A stretch of DNA of 25,625 nucleotides from Hemicentrotus pulcherrimus (lineage: Eukaryota; Echinodermata; Echinoidea; Camarodonta; Strongylocentrotidae): NCBI GenBank assembly GCA_003118195.1, contig BEXV01001679.1, positions 4,148 to 29,772 of the forward strand. Direction: 5' to 3'. Below are positions 10,948 to 21,971 of the stretch, piece after piece (position 1 is the first letter of the stretch; the number at the start of each line of letters is the position of its first letter). Made by a program: the position numbers and the translations under genes. The notes below the pieces were generated by a model. The model did no database searches. It was not told where the DNA came from and saw only the letters and a list, made by a program, of their open reading frames with translations.

Positions 10948-10953
10948 TTTTAT
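10948..10953 (-). promoter_or_regulatory. Candidate polyadenylation signal AATAAA
   Basis: AATAAA on the minus strand about 97 bases after the stop codon of the ZU5-death gene. The sequence just downstream becomes GT-rich (GATTGATGGCCTTGAGGGGG), as expected past a cleavage site. It would give a short 3' UTR. Confidence 0.5.
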
Positions 10954-11049
10954 TAAGCTACGCAACCTTTACTCTAAAAATGGTGGTATACATGTTTATA
11001 TATATTATTGGAACAATGTTGTCCTCAATAGAGAAGCAATCATTGCATC

Positions 11050-11345
11050 TTATGGAGTACCAAATAACTTATTGGCAAGACGAATTTTACCAGCCTTCCT
11101 TAAAACACCCTTCAGAGCTTCGCGCTCTTCGGCCTCGGTTCGACTGTCTCGACTGTCTCTCCACTCTCGGAGCATTGATAAAGTACCCATATATGAAACA
11201 TCTCCGTTTCTATCGTTTGTGTCGACATATCGTTGGATAACTTCTGGCTCAAAGCCGAGAGCCTTCCCGAGTTTATCAATCTCATGACGCCTGGAAACGG
11301 TTCGGGCAATATTGGTCAGGATATCGTCAAAGTCTTCCTGTCTAC
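11050..11345 (-). CDS. Terminal exon encoding death domain
   Basis: Acceptor ACATTTCAG. After a split Gly codon it encodes 97 residues and TAA at 11050-11052. The six-helix death-domain pattern is visible: EDFDDILTNIARTV, RRHEIDKLGKALGF, EVIQRYVDTN, YMGTLSMLREW and EALKGVLRKAGKIRLANKLF. The tryptophan in MLREW and the LG-F motif are the family hallmarks. The frame is intact through a small internal direct repeat at about 11143-11160. Confidence 0.88.
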
Positions 11346-14300
11346 CTGAAATGTTCCTTTAATCAATGGTATCAACAACAACAAAAAAGATGTTAGGATG
11401 TGTCTACCTGTCCTGACAACAATGGGGCAAATCACCCTGGCCAATGGGTACATGTATATTTAAGTAAAACATCGCTATCAATTTCCTGTACCCTAAATTT
11501 CCTAGACGGGTAAAATGCGACGGACATTTCTTTTCCCCGTTTCCTCTTAGTTTAAAATGTTATGGTTTTGGTTTTGATATTTCACATGTACTATTAGTAA
11601 CAGTGACATTAAATTAGTATGTATTTGTGAGTGAGCCCCTACTTGGTTTCAATGTACAGCATACTGACAACATTCACGTATATGTATATATATATATTGA
11701 AGTTTAATTATACGATACGTGAACCCAGTGTTCCCTTCTCTTCATTTACTGAAGTTTTGCTTTTTAATTGTACACTTACATTGCAACAAAGTAAACAAAT
11801 TGAAGGAAATATTGTCCACTCTTATCATGCAGTTTTTGCAGCAATTAGATTATCATGTCTATATATAATACAGTTGGTTATTTTTTTTGTAATGCTAATT
11901 TGTTAGGGAGCAAACGGTCCCCCTTGCCCCTGCCTCCTCCAAAGACATTAGTGATTTCAGGTTTATGCCGGCACATGCTGTGATCTCAGTCTGAATCTAC
12001 TAGCTATGCTGACAGTATTAAAGGCCAACGAAATTATCTATACTTACTCTTTAGTTTCACCTGTATTTCGAGATGATGGATGCAGTGTCTGTGAACCTGA
12101 AGCAACTTGCAGTTCTACAATTTGGAGAACCAGGAAACAAAAATGTACGTTGAACTACATGTATTACTCATTATCCTAAAATTTTTAGTGCTGATTAAAG
12201 GAAACATAATATTTAACTAAAATTGTTAAAAGATAGAACACAACTCCACAAGCACGAATCACCAATATAATTTCATATAGGCGTAGTTGGTATCACGACC
12301 AATCATTATATTCAAAACTTCTCCCAGGTAAAATTATTTCGCATTTTAAAATTCACGGCATAGACAGTTTATTGTGCTGATATTACATAGTCTAAAGGCT
12401 CAGAACAAAAAAAAAAAAATGAAATTATGTTACCAGATATCAATAAATCTTCAAGGAACAGAAATCTTACATGAATGGACAGATAAATGTTAAGAACGTC
12501 TGAAACAACTTTCCTTAATAACGGCATACCCATCTCTGGGATGTGAAAATCAGCTCATTTAAAATAATATACTAGGTGGAAATTAATACGATGTTTCTGA
12601 AGTATTCATACTGTCAATGGGGAATCATCCCCATTTTCAGTGACTTTTGTTTGAAATGATTTAAAGCATGGATGTTTCTCTAATGATGGTCACTTTTGAT
12701 AGAATCTGTTCTCACTTTTTGTTTCCTTCTTCAGACTCACACTGTATATATTTTGACAATAACTTTATTCTAATTGTTGAATTTCATACAATGTAGGAAA
12801 TGTATAATTTCCACTTAAATGCAATTTCTACTTAAAAACCAAAGCTAAACAAATAAAGAAAACCCACATTGTTTAAGTCTTAATCACAGACCAATACCCT
12901 TTAAAAGTTATGGATCATTTATGAAATTAGGATAGGTACAAGCCTATTAAATGGAGAAAATTACGAAATTACACCATCAAGAGTCCTTACTTCAGCCACA
13001 AACAGAGAAAATACATGTAGAAACACCTTTAAGGTGGAATTTCACTTTGCCTTTGCCCCAATCAGCTATAATGCACATCCCTTTAATTCCATATTCATTA
13101 CGCAGTGGGAATTACTTTAAAGAAAAACAAAGATATCTACAAATGATGACAATAAAGTAAACATCTGAATTCCAAATACTGAAAGTTTTTTTTTTCTTAT
13201 GTATGCACAACTTGTACTGAGACATGGATATAATTATTTGTCTACAACAATAAAGGCAAATATGTACATCATTTGTGATGGTCACTTGCAACGTTTATTC
13301 ATATAAGATAAAGCTAAGTTCCGGTTATGCAATCTAGGAATAAAGGATAATTACCTAGTACATAGCAATTAGTGGACACTGTGAGGTTTTTAATCATCTA
13401 CTTGATGAAGGGCAAGCGTGTAGCCAGGATTTTATTTTAGGGGGCGGTAGTGAGCACGAGAATCGTACGGATCACTTACAGAGGGCGCGAAGCGCGCTCT
13501 TTAAAGGGCTGGGTGCAGGGAGGGGGGGTAATTTCCCCCTTCCTTGCGAAGCGCGGAAGATTTAAAAGAAGACGATTCGTTGTACCTTTCTCGACTCATA
13601 ATCCTTGTCTGAAATTCAGTCCACCCCTCCTGCGCCTAGCGCGGAAGTTTCGACGTATTATTAGACAGAAAAGACGATTCGTTATACCTTTCTCGACTCT
13701 TTTTCCTTTTCTGTATTCAGTACTCCACCTGCGCGAAGCGCGTAAGCTTTGACGTTTCATTATTTTATTCGAGAAAGAAGACGATTCGTTGTACCATTCT
13801 CGACTTCTTTCCCCCTTTTTTCCTACGTCTTCTTACTTTTTTTCTTCTCATTCTCTCTCTTTTTTGGGGGCCGGCGTTTTTTTTTTGAATGACTGTTTAG
13901 TCCTAATAAGTCAGCTTGTGTTGGTCATATTTTGAATATGAGGGCAATTTCAGGAAACAATCCTATTAGGACTTTCTTCCAAATTACATAACGAATAACG
14001 AATCCCACCTTCTCTTTACACCAAAAAATAATACCTCGATCTTGTGGCAAAGCTCCCTCTCTTCTGCGAGGAGTTGAGAAGTCCAATCGAAATAAGAGAT
14101 TGACTTGTAGCCTCTCATTTTGTCCAACTATCAGTGACACTGCAACATTGTCTGGCTGCTTGGTAAAGTCCAATTCAAAGGGCTCACAGATCCTTGATCC
14201 ACTCACTAGTTTATCAAACGAGACAACCTAAAACAAAAATATTGAACAGAAGTACATAAAGAAGTCAATGAAGTAAAACAATTCGTAAATAAAACTTCCC

Positions 14301-17300
14301 TTTTATTTTTCCTCTATCAGTTAACTGCTCCAAAGGTTCGTAATAGAAATTGATGTACTAATTTGGCTCCAGCAACTATTATGAGTAACACGGTTATTTG
14401 GAAGAGAAGGTTATTTCTACCATTTTACATTCAGAAGTCAAAATAAATGTCAACTTTGCGGAAAGATCCTCTCACATAACCCGTCTTAAAGCAGTTACGT
14501 GGCTCCTAGCATACTTTTTTTTTAAACATTGGTAAAGTATGTAACCTTGAGTAATCTGAATTCAGGTCAGAAAAAAAATTCTTGCAAAGTCCAGTCGTTT
14601 CAAACGAGTTTATAAGGGCGTGGTCAATTACTTATGCTGCTTGGAATACTATCCCATCTCGGGATAAGAATACTTTTTTTTTTTTTTTAATTTTTTAAAT
14701 TAAACTTTCCTATTCAGTTTACCAGAATATTTAAACACATCACTGAACTTACAGCAGGTCCTCCAATTACCATCTCCCTAACGTAACAGGTCATGTTGAG
14801 ATCACCTGCTGTTGCCCGAATAATGACATGTTGTTCGCTATGAGAAGATGTGAAATTGTCTTTCCGTTCGTTGCTTTCTACAACCTGTTACCAAAGAAAA
14901 GATTTTCTACAGTGATGCATACATATACCCGGATAAATATTAGGGTGCAGTAACGACAGTTTCTCTTGTATGCCACCATACTTTTAAAGTTAATCTTTTT
15001 TTAGTTTGAGCAAATTGATAGAATAAATATTTCCGGCAGTATTTTTCAACCGGAGTACCGCAAGACACCAATCATGAACTCACAAAACATGTGAGAATGT
15101 GAACTCAGAATCGAGATGTTTAGGCTGGGAAATAACTGCCTTGTTGTTGGTGTTATTCCATTTGTTATGTTGTAAGCTAAGTCTCAAGTATGTTTTTTTT
15201 AAGTGGGAGGGATTCTACAACATTTTGACCATGTGCCTTTGTCTATTGCACACCAACTGGAATGTCTTCATAAACGTTTTGGTAACATAGCATTATTTGT
15301 GTTTATTAATCAATGCTCACTCAAATACTTGTCGTATATATTTAATATTATGTACAAACAGATGCTGATCTTAGCCACGACAGTTGAGAGTTCAGTACAT
15401 TAGTCAGATTCCTCATCTTCCAACTAAATGTTTTACCTCGCTATTCCCTTTGATGTCGTCATAGAGGTGTGCATGTACGATGACAGATGTCTTCTGCAGG
15501 GCAAAGTTCTTTTCTTTAAACGGCCGACAGCACATCCTCTTTTCTGCGAGGAAGAAATCTTGGAACGGAAACTTAATGATCGACCATGAAAAGTGATTTA
15601 TCTTCAGTTTTAGTATATTTTTCGTGATGGTAAAGCTAGGTATTCCAGACATCGACAGCATAGTTCGTTCTTTGACAACTGCATCTATAACAACAAAAAC
15701 AAATAGAATTGGGGGGGGGGGGCCAGAAAATTTATGGCCTCGGGAAACGGGGGATGAACATGGATTTGAAAGAAATTCAATAACAAGCAAAGGTAAAGAC
15801 CAATGCATATAGTCAATCTAGGCTCATTCGTATTAGCAAAGTTAGGTAGTGGTGTTGTAGTTATATGGATAAATCTCTGGACTGTAAACCAAGAAGTAAG
15901 AGGTCCAAATCCCTGTCATACCACTAATGTCCTTTGATAAGAGAATAATCTACACTTGCCACACTCAACCCAGGTGAGGTAAATGGGTACCTGACAGGAA
16001 TGCATTCCTTATAATGCTCAAGCACTCTAATGACAGTCGTGCTAAAGCCAGGGTTATATTAATGGAGCGTCATGTGTGGCAATGTGCCAGACATGGTTGC
16101 TATTCAAGACTCCACTATTTATAAGTATTATTAGTTAAACTGTGACATTTTTTTTTAACTCTGACATTCCTGACTTAACCCTACATATCAATCTATTTTT
16201 CAAGAATAGGGTCATCTAAAACTGTCTTAAAGGCACACTGCCATACTTGTAGCTACTTGCTCCCTCTATATAGAAAACTTCCCCAATCGGTGCCTGTTGA
16301 TCCCCCATGATCCTCTTTTTCTTATGTTAAATGAGAGCTGAGTTAATGAGATAGCCGCCTGTCACAGTGACCTCGGTGGCTCTCTGTGTGGTCTAATCCC
16401 TTTTGGCCCAGTAGTGGTGACGGTCTTTAACACATAATCCGGCCAGGGGCAGTATTCTGAAACTAATGTAAAGTCCCAGAGTTGACAAACCGATAACATA
16501 TCTCTTACAGCCCCACTATCCTACTTGTAGCTACTTGCTCCCTCTATATAGAACAATTCCCCAATTGGTGCCTGTTGGTCCCCATGATCCTCTATTTCGT
16601 ATTTTATTTGAGAGGTGAGTTGATGAGATAGCCACCTGATAGTGACCTCGCTGTGTTGTCTTATCCCTCCTCGCCACACTAGTGTTGATAAGCTTTAATC
16701 GATATTTTGTAAACCATGCTAAGAGTATAGTCTCTTCTTTAGGTCACGCCCAAACATGTCAATTTTAATTAATTATCTAATGAAAATCACTTTTAAAAAG
16801 TACTCTCATCTAATCATGTCTTATGTTAGATTGGGGGTAGAGCTATGCGAACTATAGCGCATATATATTGAGCATCGTCAACTCATACACACTACCTTCG
16901 TCCACGCCTGAGTCACAAAGGTGGTCATGAAAAAAGCTTCTTTACTCCTTTCTGTGTTATATTTCGTATGTATTTTTGTTTAAAAAGTTGTAAATTCTTG
17001 GATTCATATTGCAGTTTTATAGAAACCACAAAGGAAAAACGCAGGAAAGAAATCTCTGCTGCATTTCACTTATTAATATATCAATGCACCATGTATTTAA
17101 AAGACTCCAATACCAACGTTGTTTGTACATTAACTATTATATTTGTGTTTTTTTTTTACTAAGGAGTTTCAGAATATCAAACTATGTTAAAGTGATTGGC
17201 TAGCTTAACGAATCTAAAAAAAATCTTAAACTAAATGAAACAGGTGTATGGGTACATGTATTAGTACTCAAAAACCCTGAAAACTATCATTGTTTAGATT

Positions 17301-18991
17301 GAAAAGCTGTAAGTTCAACGCAAACCACGATTTTGTATAATATCGCGCCTCTGAGACCTTTTAAATAGAGACCGTTACTAGAGTTTCCAAATACTTCCCG
17401 AAGGTTTTATGACTTGAGACCCTCAGAGCCATATTTTAAAATTATACCTTGCATGTTTATACCATTTTCAAGTAACAGAATTAGATATTTTAAAATTCCT
17501 AACAATGTTAGCCAATCACTTTAACTATCTCCGCCGCTGCACATGAAGTTTGCGTAAGGTTTGAGGATGCGCAATTCACGTTTCTTCCTAAAACACTGTT
17601 ATTAAACACAGATTTGGACTTAAAATCGTTTTCAGAATACCGCCTCGGTTCAATTATAACTTTAGTGTGTGTCACTACTCCGGATTGTCACTGCATAATT
17701 AGTTTAGATTTATGTAGTGTATCAGTGGCATAGGGTGGGTCTATACATTGAGGGATACAGGCATCATTGGGGGGGGGCGGGGGAAGGGGCACGTTTTCAA
17801 GTTTCAAGTTTTGGCCACTTAACCTTTTGCTAGCCAGTGTCATTATCGATTCATGTCTCTCATACTCTAGGTTTAGAAAAGTGCTCTGAAATCTAGCTGC
17901 TCTGCACAATGTAAATTGCTTTGTTCTAAAGTAATTGTAGATTTAAAGGTGAAAACCAGTTATGTTAATGCGATGATTGTGAAAGAAACGTTGTGGAATC
18001 GATCAGAAAAGGTTGATCATCTAGCATCTAGCATCTGCAAGGTTCTGGAATCATCAAAATGATTAGAAATTTGGACCATTCTTCGTAAAGTTACAAGCAC
18101 TATACACAGAAAGATGTATATGGGACTACCCTATATCTCTCACAGACCATGAGAGAAACAAATTTACAAAATATATGAATTAGTAGGCGGTTTCCCGGCA
18201 ATCTTTTTAATCATCATGTATTAGTCAAAACATATTCTTTCACATGATTGGTAAATGAGTACTTCCATTTCATTTTTTGAAATATGGGCGTTTCCAATAT
18301 TGGTCATTACCCTTAAACACATAAGTTTGTGGCCTTCATTTTCTAATTAAAATCTGATTGAATTATTCAGGGGAAAGAACTAACTTAACACTTAACCATA
18401 TTTTGTATTTTCTCTCCTTAAATATGACATCCTTCAATTTCACAATGGTAAAAACTAACCCAATTTTGAGTCACTCACGATCAAAAGTGTCAAACGTTCT
18501 TATAATATGCTTATGAATTAAACTGGAAAATGGATTCACATGTGATTAATTTAATTATTGCTAACTGTTTCATTTATAAATAACCAAATAATTTTAATTC
18601 ATCAAATATATTTTATCAATAATGTGGAAACAGGTAAAGATGTACTTACCGGGAGAGTATACTCCCTCTCCTGTGTACAAAACTGGCTTCATACAGGAGT
18701 TTCGTGTAATAACAGCACAGTGAGGTATTGTGTAAGTCACCGGCAACTTAAGGACTAAGTCGTCGGGGGCTAAACACTGTACACCAAAGCAGATTGACAT
18801 CTCTTCTTTGCTGTTGCCAAGATTTGGAGTATTTGTCAGGACACTTAGAGACAGTTCCTGTGGCACTTCGCTATCGATTGCACCGGGAGGGATCTCAAGT
18901 TCAATTCCAAAGGAATCTAGCTGAAGTTTGCCACCTTGAACTCCAACTCTCTTACAACATTCCATCATGATTGGTTTTATATTTACTTCAT
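11050..18991 (-). CDS. ZU5-UPA-death domain protein (UNC5/UNC5CL-like), last six exons
   Basis: A spliced gene whose exons, in transcript order, are 18991-18650, 15684-15437, 14884-14753, 14227-14035, 12114-12061 and 11345-11050. Every boundary has AG acceptor and GT donor. Exon lengths (342, 248, 132, 193, 54, 296) join in consistent phase to 1265 nt, which is 2 nt of a split codon plus 420 residues and a stop. Seen: ZU5 signature GGKLQLDSFGIELEIPPGAI near residue 15, a UPA-like region about residues 115-300 with INHFSW, a Ser/Pro/Thr linker, and a death domain about residues 324-410 with RRHEIDKLGKALGF and MLREW. In known families this module lies in the cytoplasm and signals through death-domain contacts; it is found in UNC5 netrin receptors, UNC5CL/ZUD and PIDD. 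ZU5-to-end length (about 410 residues) fits UNC5. The amino end is absent because the first exon starts within a codon, so receptor versus soluble form is unknown. No disabling mutation was seen. Confidence 0.85.
12061..12114 (-). CDS. Short linker exon
   Basis: A 54-bp exon between acceptor CCAAATTGTAG and donor CAG|GTGAAA. It encodes LQVASGSQTLHPSSRNT, a polar Ser/Thr/Pro-containing linker. A second donor GTAAGT 8 to 13 bases further on would break the frame with the following exon, whereas GTGAAA keeps it. This exon is short and supported mainly by splice signals and phase. Confidence 0.7.
13430..13890 (+). repeat. GC-rich transposon-like block with three ~104-bp tandem units
   Basis: AGACGATTCGTTGTACC (or TTATACC) followed by TTCTCGACT recurs at 13570, 13672 and 13779. 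Between units lie palindromes such as GCGCGAAGCGCG. The left edge has GTGTAGCCAGGATTTTATTT then AGGGGGCG, a form common at ends of decayed DNA transposons; the right edge is GGGGGCCGGCG at about 13866. It lies within an intron. Confidence 0.65.
14035..14227 (-). CDS. Exon of UPA-like region
   Basis: Acceptor TTTGTTTTAG and donor GAG|GTATTA. It has 64 codons plus one base, starting VVSFDKLVSGSRICEPFELD. The reading frame runs on past the donor to about 13925, but the next exon fits only when this donor is used. The leftover G joins AA of the next exon to make Glu. Confidence 0.82.
14753..14884 (-). CDS. Exon of UPA-like region
   Basis: Acceptor TTGGTAACAG and donor GCT|GTAAGT. It is exactly 44 codons in phase 0 on both sides and starts VVESNERKDNF. 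The segment HVIIRATAGDLNMTCYV has the alternating hydrophobic pattern of the beta-rich UPA domain. Confidence 0.82.
15437..15684 (-). CDS. Exon encoding ZU5 end / start of UPA region
   Basis: Acceptor TTGTTATAG and donor GAG|GTAAAA. The split codon G|AT joins the ZU5 exon in frame. It encodes 82 full codons including LKLKINHFSW, the HFS motif typical of the ZU5/UPA junction in UNC5, ankyrin and NLR-like ZU5 proteins. It ends in phase 0, matching the next exon. Confidence 0.85.
15845..16067 (+). mobile_element. tRNA-derived SINE with conserved core, intronic
   Basis: The head has GTAGTTATATGGATAAATCT (A box) with GGACTGTAAACC, an anticodon-loop-like GTA as in tRNA-Tyr, and a decayed B box GAGGTCCAAATCC (15900-15912). 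The core CAGGTGAGGTAAATGGGTAC and CTGACAGGA (15971-15999) resembles a SINE central domain widespread in marine animals. It lies in the intron between the ZU5 and UPA exons. Confidence 0.65.
16244..16700 (+). repeat. Tandem duplication, offset 278 bp
   Basis: TACTTGTAGCTACTTGCTCC starts at 16244 and again at 16522. Similarity continues for about 180 bp (CTATATAGAA, GGTGCCTGTTG, CCCATGATCCTCT, GATGAGATAGCC, GTGACCTCG). The copies are moderately diverged. No coding potential recognised. Confidence 0.75.
17186..17525. mobile_element. MITE with 17-bp inverted ends
   Basis: GTTAAAGTGATTGGCTA (17186-17202) is exactly inverted at 17509-17525. The interior (about 306 bp) has no frame. It sits in an intron of the ZU5-death gene. 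Confidence 0.6.
17941..18310 (+). repeat. Dispersed repeat, copy 1
   Basis: Plus-strand copy of the repeat found inverted at 22320-22690. It contains a small internal duplication (CTAGCATCTAGCATC) absent from the other copy. The frame open in copy 2 is broken by stops here (after MYMGLPYISHRP), so this copy is a relic. It lies in the first intron of the model downstream of the ZU5 exon. Confidence 0.7.
18650..18991 (-). CDS. Exon encoding ZU5 domain
   Basis: The acceptor TTTCAG sits just upstream (18992-18997) and the donor G|GTAAGT just downstream (18649). The exon begins with two bases of a split codon and then encodes 113 residues. It holds GGKLQLDSFGIELEIPPGAI, the classic ZU5 opening, followed by beta-strand-like segments including VPQELSLSVL and LKLPVTYTIPHCAV. 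The ATG at its very start is out of frame and followed by AAG TAA, so it is not the start codon; an upstream exon must exist. Confidence 0.88.
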
Positions 18992-19242
18992 CTGAAACTG
19001 AAAATCAGAAGAAACATTTCCATTCAAACCTTTCTGCAAACTTTCTGCAAATAATAGAATACATAATTGTACTTCAACATTCTAGCAAAATACCAAATAT
19101 AGGTTGTAGAGCACAACAGAACAATGTCGCTCTGAAGTATCCTTTTCATGACAGAAATAAGTGTAAGAACAGAATATTCTTACATTGTTTTAAGTTGTTA
19201 TCTTTAAAAGGGCCATTCTTTCAAATTCTTCATAACCGTTGC

Positions 19243-19324
19243 TTTAACCCATTGCTTACTGGAACCTGGTGGTCCCTGTGTTAAGTCTATGGGAATTAGA
19301 TAATTCAGTAGTCCACGGGTTAAA
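19243..19324. repeat. Short repeat bounded by TTTAACCC / GGGTTAAA
   Basis: An 82-bp segment with 8-bp inverted ends and the interior CCTGGTGGTCCCTGTGTTAA then GTCTATGGGAATTAG. It resembles small dispersed repeats; no other copy is in this window. Confidence 0.35.
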
Positions 19325-20039
19325 AGTTTAGACTCTAGGCTGCGGAAAGATATATGAATTTATATACACAATCTTTGTAATATAGCAATTTACATGATTG
19401 GTGTAATTTTCCAACCAAACTGATTCAGCACAACTACCTTAACCTATATGTCATGAATATAGTTGTAATACAATGAAATAATAAAATAAAAGAAAACTAT
19501 TTTAATCTACCCTGTTTTTCTGCCATTTGCCGAAAACAAATTGTCTATTTGCTAGAATCCCCCACGGTATGCATATTTTCACTAAGATACATCTACGCTG
19601 GATAGTGCTGTATATTTTACAGAGATTACGTCATCCGGCATCGACAGTTGTATATACATGAGCTTCTGCCCTAGCTCCGATCTCATGTCGTCGAATCATG
19701 AATACACTAAGCATTAACCGTTAAAAAAGTATTCTAATACATTATTCTTTGTTTCGTGTCTCTACAATGCCTGTGAAGGAGTTGGACATGAAACACCAGT
19801 GAGAGAGAATTTGTTTTTTCTTTCCTTATTCTCCAAATCCGTTTCTACTAATATCGTATCGAATCACAACATTAATCTGTTCCATAGGGCAGGCTTTCCA
19901 TGCATATTCAATCATCTTCTTCCTCATCCTTTCCTTCTTCCTCATTATACTGGCTACCTATCTGTTCTTCATGAATTTGTAAACTTGCTGGTAAGCTTGA
20001 TGTCCAAAATTTGTATTCGATATTTCAAAACCCATACAA

Positions 20040-20149
20040 ATGATACACATTGTGCACTAAATGCTTTTTCAAGGGTTTCAACACACTTGTTACAATCCCA
20101 ACACCATGATTTTTGTACTGATGTGTAAGCAATGTTTAGACTTTGAATC
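20040..20149 (-). CDS. Possible exon with Cys pairs (weak)
   Basis: After an acceptor-like GAACAGATTTCAG the minus strand is open and encodes EIQSLNIAYTSVQKSW then CWDCNKCVETLEKAF. It begins with two bases of a split codon, the same phase as the ZU5 exon start. No strong donor is seen (a weak GTATGG lies near 20035). It could be an exon of the same gene or chance; the right-hand boundary is uncertain. Confidence 0.2.
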
Positions 20150-21935
20150 TCATCTGAAATCTGTTCACCTACCTCCTCTTGCTTCATGACCTTGATGCAC
20201 GATAGGTATAGGGTCATTGTAAAGTAGAACTCTTGCTAACACATCTGACTATAAAATGGATGAAATGTGAAAAGGAAAACGTGCACAAGTGTTTTAAGAT
20301 ATTTCTCTAAAAAAATGTTTTACACCTGAATGGTGAATTAAAAAGACATCCATAAAAAAAGACATCATGCCGACTTTATCTCCGATTATTCCAAGGCACA
20401 TGAACTACAAAAGCGTTTTTTTCTTCTTCAACCAGGTGCAAGACCAATGAGCCCTTCGGTGGGCCCATATTAACATTACATTTTAAAAAGGACCTCGAAA
20501 ATTATAATAGAATTCGTGGGTGCCATTATTTATGACTGTCCTCAGCAAACCACATAGCATATGTTTTAATATTTTAGTCAGTAAAATACATGATTTTTAA
20601 CACAAAAGCATTTCCTTTTTGGCTGTTAGGAGTAACTTCAGGTGCCCCTAAAACCCTCCTTAAAAACACACTTCTTAATGTATTTTAGAAAGAAACATAT
20701 CTCACTATAGTCTAATGTTTTCGAAATTTGATGTTACATTTGAGCCTTTGCAATCAATTGTTGGATATCTGGGACATACTTATTTGCCCCTAAGAACCTA
20801 ATACCAACAATTCATTTTTTGTTATATAGAAAAAAAGAGATTTAATGTGCTTCCATTACTTTAAGAATTTGTTTCAAGTTCCTTTCGGCTTTCTGTGAGC
20901 GAACTTTTGAGCCTCTGTGGTCTTTTGTTGGTTATAGTGGGTTTCATTAAAAAAAAGAACATTTTCAATAAAATAATTTTTTTAGGAATGCATAGTAACA
21001 ACGGTGGGCCTCTAAAAAAAAAAGCACGTTCATTGTTTGTAATCAGGTTTAAAATGTACAATGGAATCCATGTTTGAAGATTAGGAAACAGTATTCTCCT
21101 GCTGAAGCAATCTTTGTACATAAATAATTACCATGTGACATCATTAAACGATTATAAATGGTTGAAGGACAAAACAAGACATCTACAATCAAATCGAAAT
21201 CCAATTTGCCTTTCTTTCTAGACGTTTCAATGTGCCTCGTAGTCCGGACATTGGAAGAAACGGAGAAATATCCCTTTTGTTCCCCGGGTCGAACATCTAA
21301 TAAGAGCTGAGGAGAGATTTAAAAACATCTAAAAATCCAAACAGGACATTTTGACCTCTGGGTTTTTTTTCTTCCCAAATGGCATACGAAATTTCCTAAA
21401 AATAAAAAAATGGGTTAATATATTCCCAAATGCCTTAAAGGTACAAGGTTATTGCTATTATTCTTATTTATGACATTTCTAGTGCCATTTTATAGAATAA
21501 CAAATTGCTATGAAGGTAATTTTAGACCCCAAAATGTGTGATTGTTTTTTTTTTTAATACGATCATACCAATTCAGCCCCACTTTCCAAAAAATACATTG
21601 GCCGTTAATTGATTAATCAGGGCAAATGGTTGTGTGTATTATAACCAACACGACAAAGCCAACAAAAACCCAATATTGGCATTAGCTGGAATAAACATTT
21701 ATAAGCCGTTTTCTCGTTTGCCAACGGCTGGTTCAAAAATAACCATATTTGTGGGGCACCACAAATATTATAATTGGTTGTATTTATGGATATTTCAGCC
21801 CTTTATAAACCGATTTTGGTCAAACACAGATGATTGCTTTCATTTAATTGTATACTATTTCAAATTTGACACCTAGTGTTTTTCATTATAAAAACATATT
21901 ACATGGACTTGGCTAAAATGATCAATGACTACAGG

Positions 21936-21971
21936 TTATACATCTCTCTCTTTCTCTCTCTCTCTCTCTCT
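21936..21971 (+). repeat. (CT)n microsatellite
   Basis: A near-pure CT dinucleotide run with one TTT interruption. Confidence 0.85.

Noticed and set aside
11087..11160. Apparent frameshift in the death domain near the GACAGTCGAGACAGTCG repeat
   Set aside because: On careful rereading the sequence holds GGAGAGACAGTC, and the frame runs intact to the stop at 11050.
10859..11287. 142-codon plus-strand frame
   Set aside because: Lies antisense to the death-domain exon and has no domain of its own.
11112..11309. Minus-strand 65-residue frame starting MPEPFPGV
   Set aside because: It is a shadow of the death-domain exon in another frame. The frame fixed by splicing encodes the death domain.
13925..14034. 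Extension of the UPA exon past 14035
   Set aside because: A GT donor at 14034 joins in phase to the next exon, and the extension has no family resemblance.
15890..15912. tRNA gene at the SINE head
   Set aside because: The B box is decayed and the acceptor stem does not pair; it is a SINE head.
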